A DNA stretch of 64,000 bases from Actinomycetota bacterium (GTDB taxonomy: Bacteria; Actinomycetota; Acidimicrobiia; Acidimicrobiales; Ilumatobacteraceae), in NCBI GenBank assembly GCA_026393475.1, contig JAPLAA010000093.1, forward strand, positions 28,067 to 92,066, in the 5' to 3' direction. Under the pieces are notes generated by a model. That model was not told the DNA's origin, did no database searches, and was given only the letters and a program-made list of their open reading frames with translations. A program made the translations under genes and the position numbers. The first letter of the stretch is position 1; every line of letters begins with the position of its first letter. Below, in pieces: positions 26,829 to 36,365 of the stretch.

Positions 26829-28570
26829 GCAGCAGCACAGCGATGCGAACCCACCAGTGCGGCGAACTCCGCACCGAACACATCGGCCAGACCGTCAGCC
26901 TCTGCGGCTGGGTCGCCACCCGCCGCGAGCACGGCGAGAAGCTCGCCTTCATCGACCTGCGCGACCACACCGGTCTCACCCAGTGCGTGGTCGACAACGC
27001 GGTCGACGTGCGCGCCGAGTACGTGGTGCGCATCACGGGCATCGTGAACGCCCGTCCGTCGGAGAACACCAACGACAAGCTGCCGACCGGTCAGATCGAG
27101 CTGCAGGACTGCGTCGTCGAGATCCTCAACTCGGCCGACCCCCCGCCGTTCCCCATCAGCGAGCGCGCCGACACCGTGGCCGAGACCACGCGTCTGCAAT
27201 ACCGCTACCTCGACATCCGCCGCGAGCGCATGCAGAAGAACATCCGCATCCGCGCCGCCGTCAACTCGGCGATCCGCCGGTCGATGGAGGATCAGGGCTT
27301 CGTCGAGGTCGAGACCCCGATGCTGGTGCCGTCCACCCCCGAGGGTGCCCGCGAGTTCATCGTGCCCAGCCGTCAGCAGCCCGGTTCGTTCTACGCACTG
27401 CCGCAGAGCCCGCAGCTGTTCAAGCAGCTGCTGATGGTGGCCGGCATCGACCGCTACTACCAGATCGCCCGCTGCCTGCGCGACGAAGACCTGCGCGCCG
27501 ACCGCCAGTACGAGTTCATGCAGCTCGACGCCGAGATCAGCTTCGGCGACCAGGACGACGTGCACACCGCGATCGGCGCCGCCGTCATGGCTGCCGCTCG
27601 TGCGGCGGGCAAGGAGACCGGCGACATCATCACGATGACGTGGCACGAGGCGATGAACCGCTTCGGCATCGACAAGCCCGACCTGCGCTTCGGCATGGAG
27701 CTGAACGAGCTCACCGACGTGTTCGCCGCCACCGAGTTCAAGGCGTTCGCCGGCGCCGCAGCGATCAAGGGCATCAACGCCGCGGGCAAGGCCGAGGAGT
27801 ACGGCCGCAACAAGCTCGACGCGATGACCGACAAGGCCAAGAAGATCGGGGCCAAGGGCCTCGTGTGGTTGAAGGTCGGCCCCGACGGCACCCTGGAGTC
27901 GCCCGTCGCGAAGTTCCTGAGCGACACCGAGCAGGCCGAGCTGAAGCGCCGTCTCGACGCAGCGCCCGGTGACCTGCTGCTCATCGTCGCCGACGAGTGG
28001 TCGATGGCGTGCGAGGTGCTCGGCACCCTGCGCAACGACCTCGGTCGCCCGCCCGTGCACGAGGGTCCGTACAAGTTCCTGTGGGTCGTCGACTTCCCGC
28101 TGTTCGTCGGTGTCGACGAGGCGAGCGGCCGGCCGAAGCCGGGTCACCACCCGTTCACGCAGCCGCACCCCGACGACGTGCACCTGCTCGAGACCGAGCC
28201 GCTGAAGGTGCGCAGTCAGGCGTACGACCTGGTGTTCAACGGTTGGGAGCTCGGTTCGGGCTCGATCCGTATCCATCAGCCCGAACTGCAGGCGCGGGTG
28301 TTCGGCCTGCTGGGCATCACCCCCGAGGAGGCCGACCGCCGCTTCGGGTTCTTCCTCAACCCGTTCAAGTACGGTGCGCCGCCCCACGGCGGCTTCGGTC
28401 TGGGCATCGACCGACTGGTCGCGATCCTGGCCGGCGAGGAGAACATCCGCGAGGTCATCGCGTTCCCGAAGACCCAGAGCGGCATGGACCCGATGACCAA
28501 CGCGCCCACCCCCGTCGACGCCAAGCAGCTCGACGACCTCGGCATCCGCGTCCTGCCCCCCAAGGCCTGA
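26825..28570 (+). CDS. aspS: Aspartate-tRNA ligase
   Basis: A 581-aa bacterial-type AspRS. N-terminal OB anticodon domain (LCGWVATRREHGEKLAFIDL), catalytic core with QSPQLFKQLLMVAGIDRYYQ and RCLRDEDLRADRQYEFMQLD, an inserted GAD domain (about residues 285-415), and motif 3 HGGFGLGIDRLVAIL. Start ATG overlaps the hisS stop (ATGA). Whether it discriminates tRNA-Asp from tRNA-Asn cannot be decided here. Confidence 0.97.
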   Translation: MSSSTAMRTHQCGELRTEHIGQTVSLCGWVATRREHGEKLAFIDLRDHTGLTQCVVDNAVDVRAEYVVRITGIVNARPSENTNDKLPTGQIELQDCVVEILNSADPPPFPISERADTVAETTRLQYRYLDIRRERMQKNIRIRAAVNSAIRRSMEDQGFVEVETPMLVPSTPEGAREFIVPSRQQPGSFYALPQSPQLFKQLLMVAGIDRYYQIARCLRDEDLRADRQYEFMQLDAEISFGDQDDVHTAIGAAVMAAARAAGKETGDIITMTWHEAMNRFGIDKPDLRFGMELNELTDVFAATEFKAFAGAAAIKGINAAGKAEEYGRNKLDAMTDKAKKIGAKGLVWLKVGPDGTLESPVAKFLSDTEQAELKRRLDAAPGDLLLIVADEWSMACEVLGTLRNDLGRPPVHEGPYKFLWVVDFPLFVGVDEASGRPKPGHHPFTQPHPDDVHLLETEPLKVRSQAYDLVFNGWELGSGSIRIHQPELQARVFGLLGITPEEADRRFGFFLNPFKYGAPPHGGFGLGIDRLVAILAGEENIREVIAFPKTQSGMDPMTNAPTPVDAKQLDDLGIRVLPPKA

Positions 28571-28581
28571 CGGGTCGGGGG

Positions 28582-29031
28582 ATGGCGCAGCACTTCAGGG
28601 CGGGGGTGGTGATCGTCGTCCGTCACCCCGACGGCACGCAGCTCCTGGCGTTCGAACGCAGCGATTCACCCGGCAGCTGGCAGCTGCCCCAGGGCGGCCT
28701 CGACACCGGCGAGGAGCCGATCGAGGGGGCCTGGCGCGAACTGTTCGAGGAGACCGGGCTCGGCGAGGAACACGTCATCGCCCGGGCCGAGTTTCCCGAC
28801 TGGGTGGCCTACGAATGGCCGACCGAGATCATGCGCGTGCACGGCAAGGACGGCAAGCGGCGCGGCCAGGTGCAGAAGTGGTTCCTCTTCGACGCCCTGC
28901 ACGCCGACATCGAACCGACGCCTGACGGCAGCGAGTTCGTGGCGTGGCGGTGGGTCGATCCCGAGTGGCTCATCGCCCAGGTGCTCGACTGGCGGCGCCC
29001 CGCCTACGAGCGCGTGCTGCGCACCCTCTGA
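28582..29031 (+). CDS. Nudix hydrolase, RppH-like
   Basis: A 149-aa Nudix protein. The Nudix box is complete: GGLDTGEEPIEGAWRELFEETGL. The PGSWQLPQGGLD lead-in and the length resemble RppH-type RNA pyrophosphohydrolases or diadenosine polyphosphate hydrolases; substrate not certain. ATG at 28582 is 11 bases after the aspS stop, so it probably shares the hisS-aspS transcript. Confidence 0.82.
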   Translation: MAQHFRAGVVIVVRHPDGTQLLAFERSDSPGSWQLPQGGLDTGEEPIEGAWRELFEETGLGEEHVIARAEFPDWVAYEWPTEIMRVHGKDGKRRGQVQKWFLFDALHADIEPTPDGSEFVAWRWVDPEWLIAQVLDWRRPAYERVLRTL

Positions 29032-29046
29032 TCACGCCACCTCCGA

Positions 29047-30873
29047 TCAGGCACCGATGAGGTAGAGCACGATCCGTTTGCCGCGGGCGTGCAGCTCGCC
29101 GAGGCGCTCGAACCTGGCGAGTTCCGCAGCGACCTCGGGCGGCGCCTCGAACGCGGCGAGCGGAGCGAGATCGTTCACGAGCAGTTCCCGCCGATCGCTC
29201 AGACCGGCCGAGTCGAGCAGCGCACCGAGCTCGGTCATCAACGCATCGGCCTCGGCGCGCTCGTCGGCGCTCAGGGGATCGCTCACCGACACCACCGTCG
29301 CACCGTCGGGGGCACCCGACTGCGGCTCGACGCGCACGAGCAGGAACGGCGGCTCGAGCGGCACATCGGTGCGGTGTGAGCCGAGCTGGAGGCGTTGATC
29401 GGGGCGGCCGCGGGGCTGCTGACCGCGGGCCTCGAGCTCGACGATCAGACCGGACTGCACCGCACCCGCCACGTACTCGTCGCCGGCGAGGTCGATCGCG
29501 ATCGGGGCCGAGGCGAACGGCTCGGCGTCGTCGGCGAACTGCTGCACGACCGGTGTGAACTCCTGGAACGGATAGCCCACGCCGACCGAGCCGGCCACGT
29601 TCACGGCGGCGAGCAGCAGCGCGACTGCGCCGACGGCAGCGGCGCCGGCGACGCGGACTCGGGACGAGCCCGACGCCGCAGCGGCGGATCGCCGCTCGAA
29701 CACCCAGCGCACGGCGACGGCACCCACCAGGCACCACGTGACCGCAGCGGCGGCCACCATCCACGTCGTGAGCCAGATGAGCAGCGGACCGCGAGTGCGG
29801 GCCACCATCAGCACGCCGCCGAACCACAGCAGCGCCGTCGCCTCGAGCGAGCGTCGGTGCACCGTCCATCCCCGGACGAGCGCGAGCCGATGCGCCAGGG
29901 CGATCGCCACGAGGCCGGCGAACGGGAACAGACCCCACGGCGGGTCGCGCACGACGGCGACGAACGACGGCAGGCGGGCCTCGTCGAAGAACGACAGCGA
30001 GGTGGCGCGCCCGATGACCCTCGCGGCCTGGGCGAACCCGACCGCCGGTTCGGACGCGGTGAGTGTGAAGCGGATCGAGCGGTAGAAGTTGCCGGGCCAG
30101 TTCACGAGGGTGTCGACCAGCGCCGGCAGCATGAGCACCGTCCCGATGCCGATCCAGGTGAGCGTGTACCGCCGCCAGCGGACGAGGCCGACGCCGAGCG
30201 CTACGAGCACCAGCGGCAGCAGCAGCACCCCGTACGCGGCGTGGGTCTGCGCAGCTGCGACGAACACGACCGCTGCCACCGCCACGCCGCGACGATCGTC
30301 GACGAGTACCGCCGCGACGGCCGCGACCAGAGTGAGCACCGGCACGACGACGACGCTCGCGTTCCACGGATCGGTCGCCAGGTGCGCCGTGCCCGCGGCG
30401 AACGTCCACATGCCGGCCAGCGCGATCGCCCACGCCGTCAGCCACCAGGCCGCCCCGGCCACAGCCGGTTGATCGGCGGGATCAGCCAGAACCGGATCGG
30501 CAGCGGCGGACGTCTCCGACCGTCTCGGCTCCAGGAGGCGGACGGCGACCACGAGGGCCGCCACGTTCAGCACCAGCGCACCCAGCCACAGGCCCTGCCA
30601 CGACGAGCCGGTGAGCAGATGGGGGACGGCGAGCAGTTGGTAGAGCAGCGGGCCCGGGTGGTTCCAGCCGTAGCGCGACCACGCGCCGGTGAGCGGCGAG
30701 TCGGCCGAGAAGACGTCACGGGTGCGCAGTTCGATGAACGCCCAATCACCGCCGGCGATGTAGGTACGGCTGAGGATCAGCACCACGTGTCCGATGCAGA
30801 GCACCGCCAACCCGAGGATCCACGGGCGTCGGCGAACGTGAGCGCTGACCTCCCGGGGGGACGGAGAAGGCAT
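29047..30873 (-). CDS. Polytopic membrane protein, GT-C glycosyltransferase-like
   Basis: A 608-aa protein with about ten to twelve hydrophobic helices in residues 15-440 and a soluble C-terminal domain of about 150 residues. The first long extracytoplasmic loop holds acidic residues (GGDWAFIELRTRDVF) and WNHPGPLLYQLLA, and a later loop NWPGNFYRSI; this resembles lipid-linked-sugar GT-C enzymes. The donor and acceptor are unknown, and the assignment rests on topology and the first loop only. Convergent with the Nudix gene, divergent from rarA. Confidence 0.6.
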   Translation of the reverse strand: MPSPSPREVSAHVRRRPWILGLAVLCIGHVVLILSRTYIAGGDWAFIELRTRDVFSADSPLTGAWSRYGWNHPGPLLYQLLAVPHLLTGSSWQGLWLGALVLNVAALVVAVRLLEPRRSETSAAADPVLADPADQPAVAGAAWWLTAWAIALAGMWTFAAGTAHLATDPWNASVVVVPVLTLVAAVAAVLVDDRRGVAVAAVVFVAAAQTHAAYGVLLLPLVLVALGVGLVRWRRYTLTWIGIGTVLMLPALVDTLVNWPGNFYRSIRFTLTASEPAVGFAQAARVIGRATSLSFFDEARLPSFVAVVRDPPWGLFPFAGLVAIALAHRLALVRGWTVHRRSLEATALLWFGGVLMVARTRGPLLIWLTTWMVAAAAVTWCLVGAVAVRWVFERRSAAAASGSSRVRVAGAAAVGAVALLLAAVNVAGSVGVGYPFQEFTPVVQQFADDAEPFASAPIAIDLAGDEYVAGAVQSGLIVELEARGQQPRGRPDQRLQLGSHRTDVPLEPPFLLVRVEPQSGAPDGATVVSVSDPLSADERAEADALMTELGALLDSAGLSDRRELLVNDLAPLAAFEAPPEVAAELARFERLGELHARGKRIVLYLIGA

Positions 30874-30932
30874 CGGGCGAGCGTAGCCAGGAGCACCCCT
30901 TCGGCGCGACGTGCTCGGGTAGCGTCGACCGG
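30874..30932. promoter_or_regulatory. Divergent promoters, GT-C-like gene / rarA
   Basis: Minus strand: TACGCT (30885 to 30880), 6 bases before the GT-C-like ATG. Plus strand: TAGCGT (30920-30925), 7 bases before the rarA GTG. Both predict leaderless messages. Confidence 0.5.
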
Positions 30933-32234
30933 GTGACCGATCTCTTCAGCGCCGCCGCGGAGCAACGCCTGCAGGCGCAGGCCCCGCTGGCCGCGCGTCT
31001 GCGGCCACGCACCCTCGACGACGTCGTCGGCCAGGAGCACCTGGTGAGCCCCGGCCGTCCGCTGCGCCGGCTCGTGGAGAACGACCGGCTCACCAGCGCG
31101 ATCTTCTGGGGACCGCCCGGCACCGGCAAGACCACCCTCGCCCTCGCGGTCGCCGGCAGCACGAAGCGGGCGTTCGAACAGCTCAGCGCGGTCACGGCCG
31201 GCGTGAAGGACGTGCGCGAGGTGATCGAGCGGGCCCGCCAACGGCTGGGCGAGCGCGGCCAGGGCACCATCTTGTTCCTCGACGAGATCCACCGGTTCTC
31301 CAAAGCCCAGCAGGACGCCCTCCTGCCGGCGGTCGAGGACGGCACGCTCACCCTGATCGGCGCCACCACCGAGAACCCCTTCTTCGAGGTCAACGCCCCG
31401 CTGCGCAGCCGCAGCACGCTGTTCCGGCTCGAACCGCTCGGCCGCTCCGCGATCGAGACGCTCGTCCACCGTGGCCTGTCGGCAGAAGGCACCACCGCCA
31501 GCGACGACGCCGTCACACACCTGGTCGACCGCGCGGCAGGCGACGGCCGCCAGGTGCTCACGGCACTCGAGGTGGCATGCGCGCTCGCCCATCCCGACGC
31601 GGTCACGCTCGAGCACGTCGAGGCGGCGCTCGGCACCAGCGCCCTGCGCTACGGCCGCGACGACCACTACGACGTGGTCAGCGCGTTCATCAAGAGCATG
31701 CGCGGCAGCGACCCACAGGCCGCGGTGTACTACCTCGCCCGCATGCTCGAAGCCGGCGAGGACGCCAAGTTCATCGCCCGACGGATGATGATCTTCGCGA
31801 GCGAGGACGTCGGTCTCGCCGACCCCACGTCGCTGATGATCGCGGTCGCCGCGGCGCACGCGCTCGAACACGTCGGGCTGCCCGAGGCCCAGCTCAACCT
31901 CAGCCAGGCGGCGATCCACCTGGCGACGGCGCCGAAGAGCAACCGCGCCGCGTTGGCGATCTGGAACGCACGCAGCGACGTGCAGGCGGGCGCGGTCGGC
32001 GAGGTGCCACCGCACCTGCGGGATGCGCACTACGGCGGAGCGAAGACACTCGGTCACGGCACCGGCTACGAGTACCCTCATGACCATCCCGACGGGTGGG
32101 TCGATCAGCAGTACCTGCCGGCCGAGCAGGCCGACAAGCGCTACTACGAACCCACCGAGTACGGGCGCGAACGTGAAGTGCGCGACCGCATGGCCCGTCG
32201 CCAGCGCGGTGGCGGGGGAGGACCGACCGAATGA
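30933..32234 (+). CDS. rarA: Replication-associated recombination protein A (RarA/MgsA)
   Basis: A 433-aa AAA+ ATPase of the clamp-loader clade, acting at stalled forks. Seen: RPRTLDDVVGQEHLV, Walker A GPPGTGKTTLA, Walker B LFLDEIHRF, sensor IGATTENP, arginine-finger region APLRSRSTLFRL, then the C-terminal tetramer domain (YDVVSAFIKSMRGSDPQAAVYYLARML). Ends with a basic, Gly-rich tail. Its stop overlaps the next gene's ATG by 4 bases. Confidence 0.95.
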   Translation: MTDLFSAAAEQRLQAQAPLAARLRPRTLDDVVGQEHLVSPGRPLRRLVENDRLTSAIFWGPPGTGKTTLALAVAGSTKRAFEQLSAVTAGVKDVREVIERARQRLGERGQGTILFLDEIHRFSKAQQDALLPAVEDGTLTLIGATTENPFFEVNAPLRSRSTLFRLEPLGRSAIETLVHRGLSAEGTTASDDAVTHLVDRAAGDGRQVLTALEVACALAHPDAVTLEHVEAALGTSALRYGRDDHYDVVSAFIKSMRGSDPQAAVYYLARMLEAGEDAKFIARRMMIFASEDVGLADPTSLMIAVAAAHALEHVGLPEAQLNLSQAAIHLATAPKSNRAALAIWNARSDVQAGAVGEVPPHLRDAHYGGAKTLGHGTGYEYPHDHPDGWVDQQYLPAEQADKRYYEPTEYGREREVRDRMARRQRGGGGGPTE

Positions 32235-32680
32235 CCGCAGCAGAGATGAGCGCCGGCGAACTGGCCGTGTTGCTCGCGGCCGTGCTGTGCTGCATCGGCT
32301 TCGCAGCACTCGTCGTGGTGCTGATGCGGGTGCTCGACACCCTGCGCTCACTGCGGTCGGAGGTCGCCACGCTGCGGGCCGAGACCGGTCCGCTGCTCGC
32401 CGAACTGCAGCAGTCCACCCGCTCGGCCTCGGCCGTCGTGAACGAGGCCCGGAACGACCTCGAGCGTTTCGATCGTGTGCTCGGCTCGGCGGAGGCGATC
32501 AGCGATGCCATGTCCGGAACGGGCCGGGTCACGCGGGCGGCGCTCAGCACGCCGGTGATCAAGACGGCAGCGTTCGCGACGGGCACCAGTCGGGCCGTGC
32601 GGAGGTTGCGCGGCAAGGACCCCAAGGGCGGCCGCGCCGGTGTGCGCGACGGATCGATCGAGCGCGGAGGCGCAGCATGA
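32231..32680 (+). CDS. DUF948-like membrane-anchored protein
   Basis: A 149-aa protein: one N-terminal membrane helix (about residues 8-33), then a long predicted coiled-coil (LDTLRSLRSEVATLRAETGPLLAELQQS) and a basic Gly-rich C-terminus. The layout matches DUF948 proteins, whose role is unknown. ATGA overlap with rarA on one side and overlap of one codon with the next small gene on the other show a tight three-gene unit. Confidence 0.7.
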   Translation: MTAAEMSAGELAVLLAAVLCCIGFAALVVVLMRVLDTLRSLRSEVATLRAETGPLLAELQQSTRSASAVVNEARNDLERFDRVLGSAEAISDAMSGTGRVTRAALSTPVIKTAAFATGTSRAVRRLRGKDPKGGRAGVRDGSIERGGAA

Positions 32681-33075
32681 TGAAGCGGGTCACGTGGTTC
32701 GTCGGTGGCGTCGCGGCCGGTGCCGTGGGCGTCGGCGCCGCGAAGAAGAAGGCGAAGTCCGTCGCCAACGAACTCGCACCGGTGCAGATCGCGAAGCGCG
32801 CCACCGGATCGGTCAGCGAGCGCGGTCACCGCGTCGCCGACGCGTTGCGCGAGGGCAAGCGGGCCATGCGCACCAAGGAGATGGAATTGCGCGCCCGGCT
32901 CGACGGCCGCGCCAGCACGCTCGCCGACGAGCTCACCGACGTCGACACCGTGCTCGTCGACGGTCGACCCGTCGAGGCCGGCCAGGTGATCGTGCTCCGC
33001 CAGGTGCGCGACGCGAAGCAGAACGCCAACCACGACACCGGGGCCCGGCCGAAGCGCGACAAGCGCCGGGCCTGA
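32677..33075 (+). CDS. Small membrane-associated hypothetical protein
   Basis: A 132-aa protein. A Gly/Ala-rich hydrophobic segment (VTWFVGGVAAGAVGVGAA) is followed by KKKAK and a highly charged helical region, RGHRVADALREGKRAMRTKEMELRARL, and a basic end. No family recognised. Two ATG codons in tandem start it. In many actinobacteria similar small genes lie between rarA and alaS; here a GlcD gene follows instead (gene-order remark from general knowledge). Confidence 0.6.
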   Translation: MMKRVTWFVGGVAAGAVGVGAAKKKAKSVANELAPVQIAKRATGSVSERGHRVADALREGKRAMRTKEMELRARLDGRASTLADELTDVDTVLVDGRPVEAGQVIVLRQVRDAKQNANHDTGARPKRDKRRA

Positions 33076-33086
33076 CCCGCGTCGCG

Positions 33087-34571
33087 ATGACCGCCGCCTC
33101 CGCCACACCGGCGACGCCCACGCATCGCGTGTCGGGCGCGCTCACGGCGGCCGACGGCCCGGTGGCTGCAGCGCTCCGGAGCGCACTGTCCGACGATCGG
33201 GTGCGCACCACCGCCACCGAGCTCGGTCTGTACCGGCGCGACGCGTCGAACATCGAGGGCTCCGCCGGGGTCGTGTGCTTCCCGACCTCCACCGACGAGG
33301 TGCGCGCCGCGGTGCGCATCGCCGTCGACCACGGCATGCCGTTCGTCGCCCGCGGCTCGGGCACCGGCCTCGCAGGCGGTGCGACACCGCTCGGCGGAGC
33401 GCTCGTCATCACGCTCACCAAGATGAACCGGATCCTCTCGGTCGATCCGGTCAACCGCCTCGCCTGGGTCGAGCCGGGCGTGCTCAACCTCGACCTCACC
33501 CGCGCCGTCGCCGCACACGGGTTGCACTTCGCACCCGACCCGAGCAGTCAGCAGAGCTGCTCGATCGGCGGCAATCTCGCCAACAACTCCGGCGGTCCGC
33601 ACTGCCTCGCCGACGGGGTCACGTCGGCCCACGTGCTCGCGGCCGAGGTGGTGATGCCCGACGGCGACGTGGTGGTGCTCGGCAGCGAGGGCGGAGAGCC
33701 CGACGGCTACGACCTGCGCGGCGCCTTCGTCGGCAGCGAGGGGATGTGCGGCATCGCCACGCGCATCTGCGTGCGCCTCACCCAGAACCCGCCCGACGTG
33801 CGCACCATGCTGTTCGACTTCGACACCGTCGACGAGGGCGCGCAGACGGTGAGCGCGATCATCGCAGCGGGCATGGTTCCGGCGGCGCTGGAGATGATGG
33901 ACCAGCTGTGCGTGCAGGCCGTGGAGGCCTACATCCACGCGGGTCTGCCCACCGATGCGGCAGCGCTGTTGCTGGTGGAGGTGGCCGGCCCCGTGCACGG
34001 TGTGGCCGACGAGCTCGAGCGAATCGTCGCGATCGCCCGTGAGCATCGCTGTCGCAGCGTGCGCGTCGCTCAGGACGAAGCCGAGCGGGCATTGATCTGG
34101 AAGGGCCGCAAGACGGCGTTCGGAGCGGTCGCCCGGATCAAGCCGAACTACTACCTGCACGACACGGTCGTGCCGCGACGGGCGCTGCCGGACGTGCTCC
34201 GCCAGGTGTACGAGATCGCCGAGCGCCACGGGATCCTCGTGATGAACGTGTTCCACGCGGGCGACGGCAATCTGCATCCGCTGCTGGTGTTCGACAAGCG
34301 CGAACCGGGAGTGCTCGAGCGGGTGCACGCCGCCGGCGAGGAGATCGTGCGCGTGTCGGTCGCTGCGGGTGGTGTGCTGAGTGGCGAGCACGGGATCGGG
34401 CTCGAGAAGCGCGATCTGATGCCGCTGATGTTCGCGCCGGCCGACCTCGCCGCGCAGGCGGCGTTGCGCGCTGCGTTCGATACCACCGGCCTGGCCAATC
34501 CGACCAAGGTGCTGCCGAGCCCCGCGAGCTGTGGCGACTCGCACGAGGTGCCGGAGGGCGCGTGGATCTGA
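33087..34571 (+). CDS. glcD: Glycolate oxidase subunit GlcD-like FAD-linked oxidase
   Basis: A 494-aa FAD_binding_4 plus FAD-oxidase C protein. Seen: FPTSTDEVRAAVRIA, RGSGTGLAGGATPLGGALVI, PSSQQSCSIGGNLANNSGGP (FAD site), DGYDLRGAFVGSEGMCGI, the catalytic-site HAGDGNLHPLLVFD and the terminal SGEHGIGLEK. Length and motifs fit GlcD; D-lactate dehydrogenases of the same fold are an alternative. GlcE-like follows with a 10-base overlap; the FeS partner is at 51.2 kb. Confidence 0.88.
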   Translation: MTAASATPATPTHRVSGALTAADGPVAAALRSALSDDRVRTTATELGLYRRDASNIEGSAGVVCFPTSTDEVRAAVRIAVDHGMPFVARGSGTGLAGGATPLGGALVITLTKMNRILSVDPVNRLAWVEPGVLNLDLTRAVAAHGLHFAPDPSSQQSCSIGGNLANNSGGPHCLADGVTSAHVLAAEVVMPDGDVVVLGSEGGEPDGYDLRGAFVGSEGMCGIATRICVRLTQNPPDVRTMLFDFDTVDEGAQTVSAIIAAGMVPAALEMMDQLCVQAVEAYIHAGLPTDAAALLLVEVAGPVHGVADELERIVAIAREHRCRSVRVAQDEAERALIWKGRKTAFGAVARIKPNYYLHDTVVPRRALPDVLRQVYEIAERHGILVMNVFHAGDGNLHPLLVFDKREPGVLERVHAAGEEIVRVSVAAGGVLSGEHGIGLEKRDLMPLMFAPADLAAQAALRAAFDTTGLANPTKVLPSPASCGDSHEVPEGAWI

Positions 34572-35434
34572 CCGCGTTCGCGGCCGAGGTGGGCACCGAC
34601 GATCCCGTCACGATTGCCGGTCTGGGCACCCGCGACGGTGCGGTCGCCGGGGTGCGGTGCGTGTCGGCACCCTCGGGCATCGAGTGGATCCAGGCCGATG
34701 AGATGACGGTGTCGTGTGGTGCGGGCACCCCGGTCGACGAACTGTCGGCAGCGCTCGCCGAGGTCGGTCAACGCACGGTGCTCCCCGCCGGCGGCACGGT
34801 CGGCGGTGCGCTCGCAGTCGGTCGGAGTGGCATCCGTCGGCTCGGCGACGGCGCGGTCCGCGACGTGTTGTTGCAGACGCACTATGTCGGTGCCGACGGG
34901 GTGGTCGTCAAGGCGGGCGGGCCCACCGTGAAGAATGTGAGCGGGTTCGACGTGTGCCGATTGCTGGTGGGATCGCAGGGCACGATCGGGTTCCTCGGCG
35001 ACGTGATCCTGCGCACGCGTCCGATCGCGCCGCACTCGGCGTGGTTCACGGCGGCGACCGACGATCCGATGGCGGTGTTCGCCGCGGTGCACCGGCCGGT
35101 CGCCGTGCTGTGGGACGGCATCAGCGTGCACGTGCTGCTCGAAGGTCACCATCTCGACGTCGCCGAACAGGCCACGCGGACCGGGCTGGTCGCGAGCGAC
35201 GGGCCCCCGACCCTGCCGGGCGGTCGCCATGCCGTCCGTCCGGCCGACGTGCTGGCCGTCACCTCCGGGCTGCGGCCCGGAGCCTTCGTCGCCGAGCTCG
35301 GCATGGGCATCGTGCGAGCCGACGCCGATGCCATCCCGCCCACACCGGTCGACCCTGGGGTTGCCGCGATCTCCCGCCGCGTGAAAGAAGGCTTCGACCC
35401 CACCGGCCGGCTCAATCCCGGTCGCACCGCGTGA
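34562..35434 (+). CDS. glcE: Glycolate oxidase subunit GlcE-like FAD-binding protein
   Basis: A 290-aa protein with the GlcE pattern: a short FAD_binding_4 domain (LPAGGTVGGALAVGRSGIRRLGDGAVRDVLL, VKAGGPTVKNVSGFDVCRLLVGSQGTIGFL) and a truncated C-terminal half ending in FDPTGRLNPGR. GTG start within the end of glcD. It should form a complex with GlcD and an FeS GlcF subunit to oxidise 2-hydroxy acids into the quinone pool. Confidence 0.85.
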   Translation: MDLTAFAAEVGTDDPVTIAGLGTRDGAVAGVRCVSAPSGIEWIQADEMTVSCGAGTPVDELSAALAEVGQRTVLPAGGTVGGALAVGRSGIRRLGDGAVRDVLLQTHYVGADGVVVKAGGPTVKNVSGFDVCRLLVGSQGTIGFLGDVILRTRPIAPHSAWFTAATDDPMAVFAAVHRPVAVLWDGISVHVLLEGHHLDVAEQATRTGLVASDGPPTLPGGRHAVRPADVLAVTSGLRPGAFVAELGMGIVRADADAIPPTPVDPGVAAISRRVKEGFDPTGRLNPGRTA

Positions 35435-35447
35435 CGTCCCGGCACTG

Positions 35448-36344
35448 ATGATGCTGCCGTTCGTGTCGCGCCCGCCGGGCGACGCCGCACTCGCCCTCGC
35501 CGCAGCCGACAACGCCGCCGAGCACTGGGGTCTGCCCGCACCGACGCTGCTGCGCTCGGGCATGAACGCGCTGTTCACCTGCGGCCCGGAGGTCGTGCTG
35601 CGCGTCGGCCGTCCGTCGGTGGATGCGCGGGCCGCCGTGTGGCTGGGGGAGTGGCTCACCGTCCGCGGGCTGCGGGTGCCGCGCTTCGTCCACACCGAAC
35701 CGTTCGTCGACGGCGAGCTCACCGTGCTCGCCCAGGTGCGCGAACACCCTGCCGGTCCGGTCGACTGGGCAGCGGTCGGTGCGATGGTCTCGACACTGCA
35801 CACACTCGGGCCCGACGACATCGCCGAGGCCTCCGTCCACTACCCGACGCCGTGGTGCTCGTCGTTTCCGTGGTGGGACTTCGACGCCATGCTCGCCGAC
35901 GTGGATGCCGACCTCGACGGCGCCGCGCGGGAAGGCATCGACCGGGCGCTCGAACGACGGTCGTGGACGACGCTCGTCGACAGCGTCGTGCTCTGCCACG
36001 GCGACGTGCACCCCGGCAACGTCATCGCCACCGCCGCCGGACCGGTGCTGCTCGACTGGGACCTCATGTGCCTCGGCCCCATCGCATGGGACCACGGTCC
36101 GCTGCTCAACTGGACCGCGCGGTGGGGTGGCGAGCCGGGCGTGTACGAGGCGTTCGCCGATGGCTACGGCGCCTCGATGCGAGGCGATCCCGTCACCGAG
36201 GCGCTCGCGGAACTCCGGCTCGTCGCCGCGACGCTGATGCGGGTGAAGGCGGGTCGGAGCGATCCGACCGCTGCCGCCGAGGCCGAGGTGCGCCTCCGCT
36301 ACTGGCGCGGCGATCCGGACGCCCCGGCGTGGACAGCGGTCTGA
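35448..36344 (+). CDS. Aminoglycoside phosphotransferase-fold kinase
   Basis: A 298-aa APH/choline-kinase-fold protein. The Brenner-type catalytic motif is LCHGDVHPGN (about residues 182-191) and the metal-binding Asp is in VLLDWDLM; WDHGPLLNW follows. The N-lobe is short, without a clear ATP-binding Lys by eye. Substrate unknown; a small-molecule or sugar kinase is more likely than an antibiotic resistance enzyme. Two ATG codons in tandem at 35448. Confidence 0.75.
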   Translation: MMLPFVSRPPGDAALALAAADNAAEHWGLPAPTLLRSGMNALFTCGPEVVLRVGRPSVDARAAVWLGEWLTVRGLRVPRFVHTEPFVDGELTVLAQVREHPAGPVDWAAVGAMVSTLHTLGPDDIAEASVHYPTPWCSSFPWWDFDAMLADVDADLDGAAREGIDRALERRSWTTLVDSVVLCHGDVHPGNVIATAAGPVLLDWDLMCLGPIAWDHGPLLNWTARWGGEPGVYEAFADGYGASMRGDPVTEALAELRLVAATLMRVKAGRSDPTAAAEAEVRLRYWRGDPDAPAWTAV

Positions 36345-36365
36345 GCCGCGGCATTCACCGCGGCT
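36344..36365. terminator. Perfect hairpin between convergent kinase and nei genes
   Basis: AGCCGCGG-CATTCA-CCGCGGCT: an 8-bp perfect stem overlapping the last base of the kinase stop and the last codons of nei. A two-way terminator candidate. Confidence 0.55.

Noticed and set aside
35448..36344. Antibiotic resistance gene (aminoglycoside phosphotransferase)
   Set aside because: Only the general kinase fold is shared; no resistance-specific motif and no mobile context.
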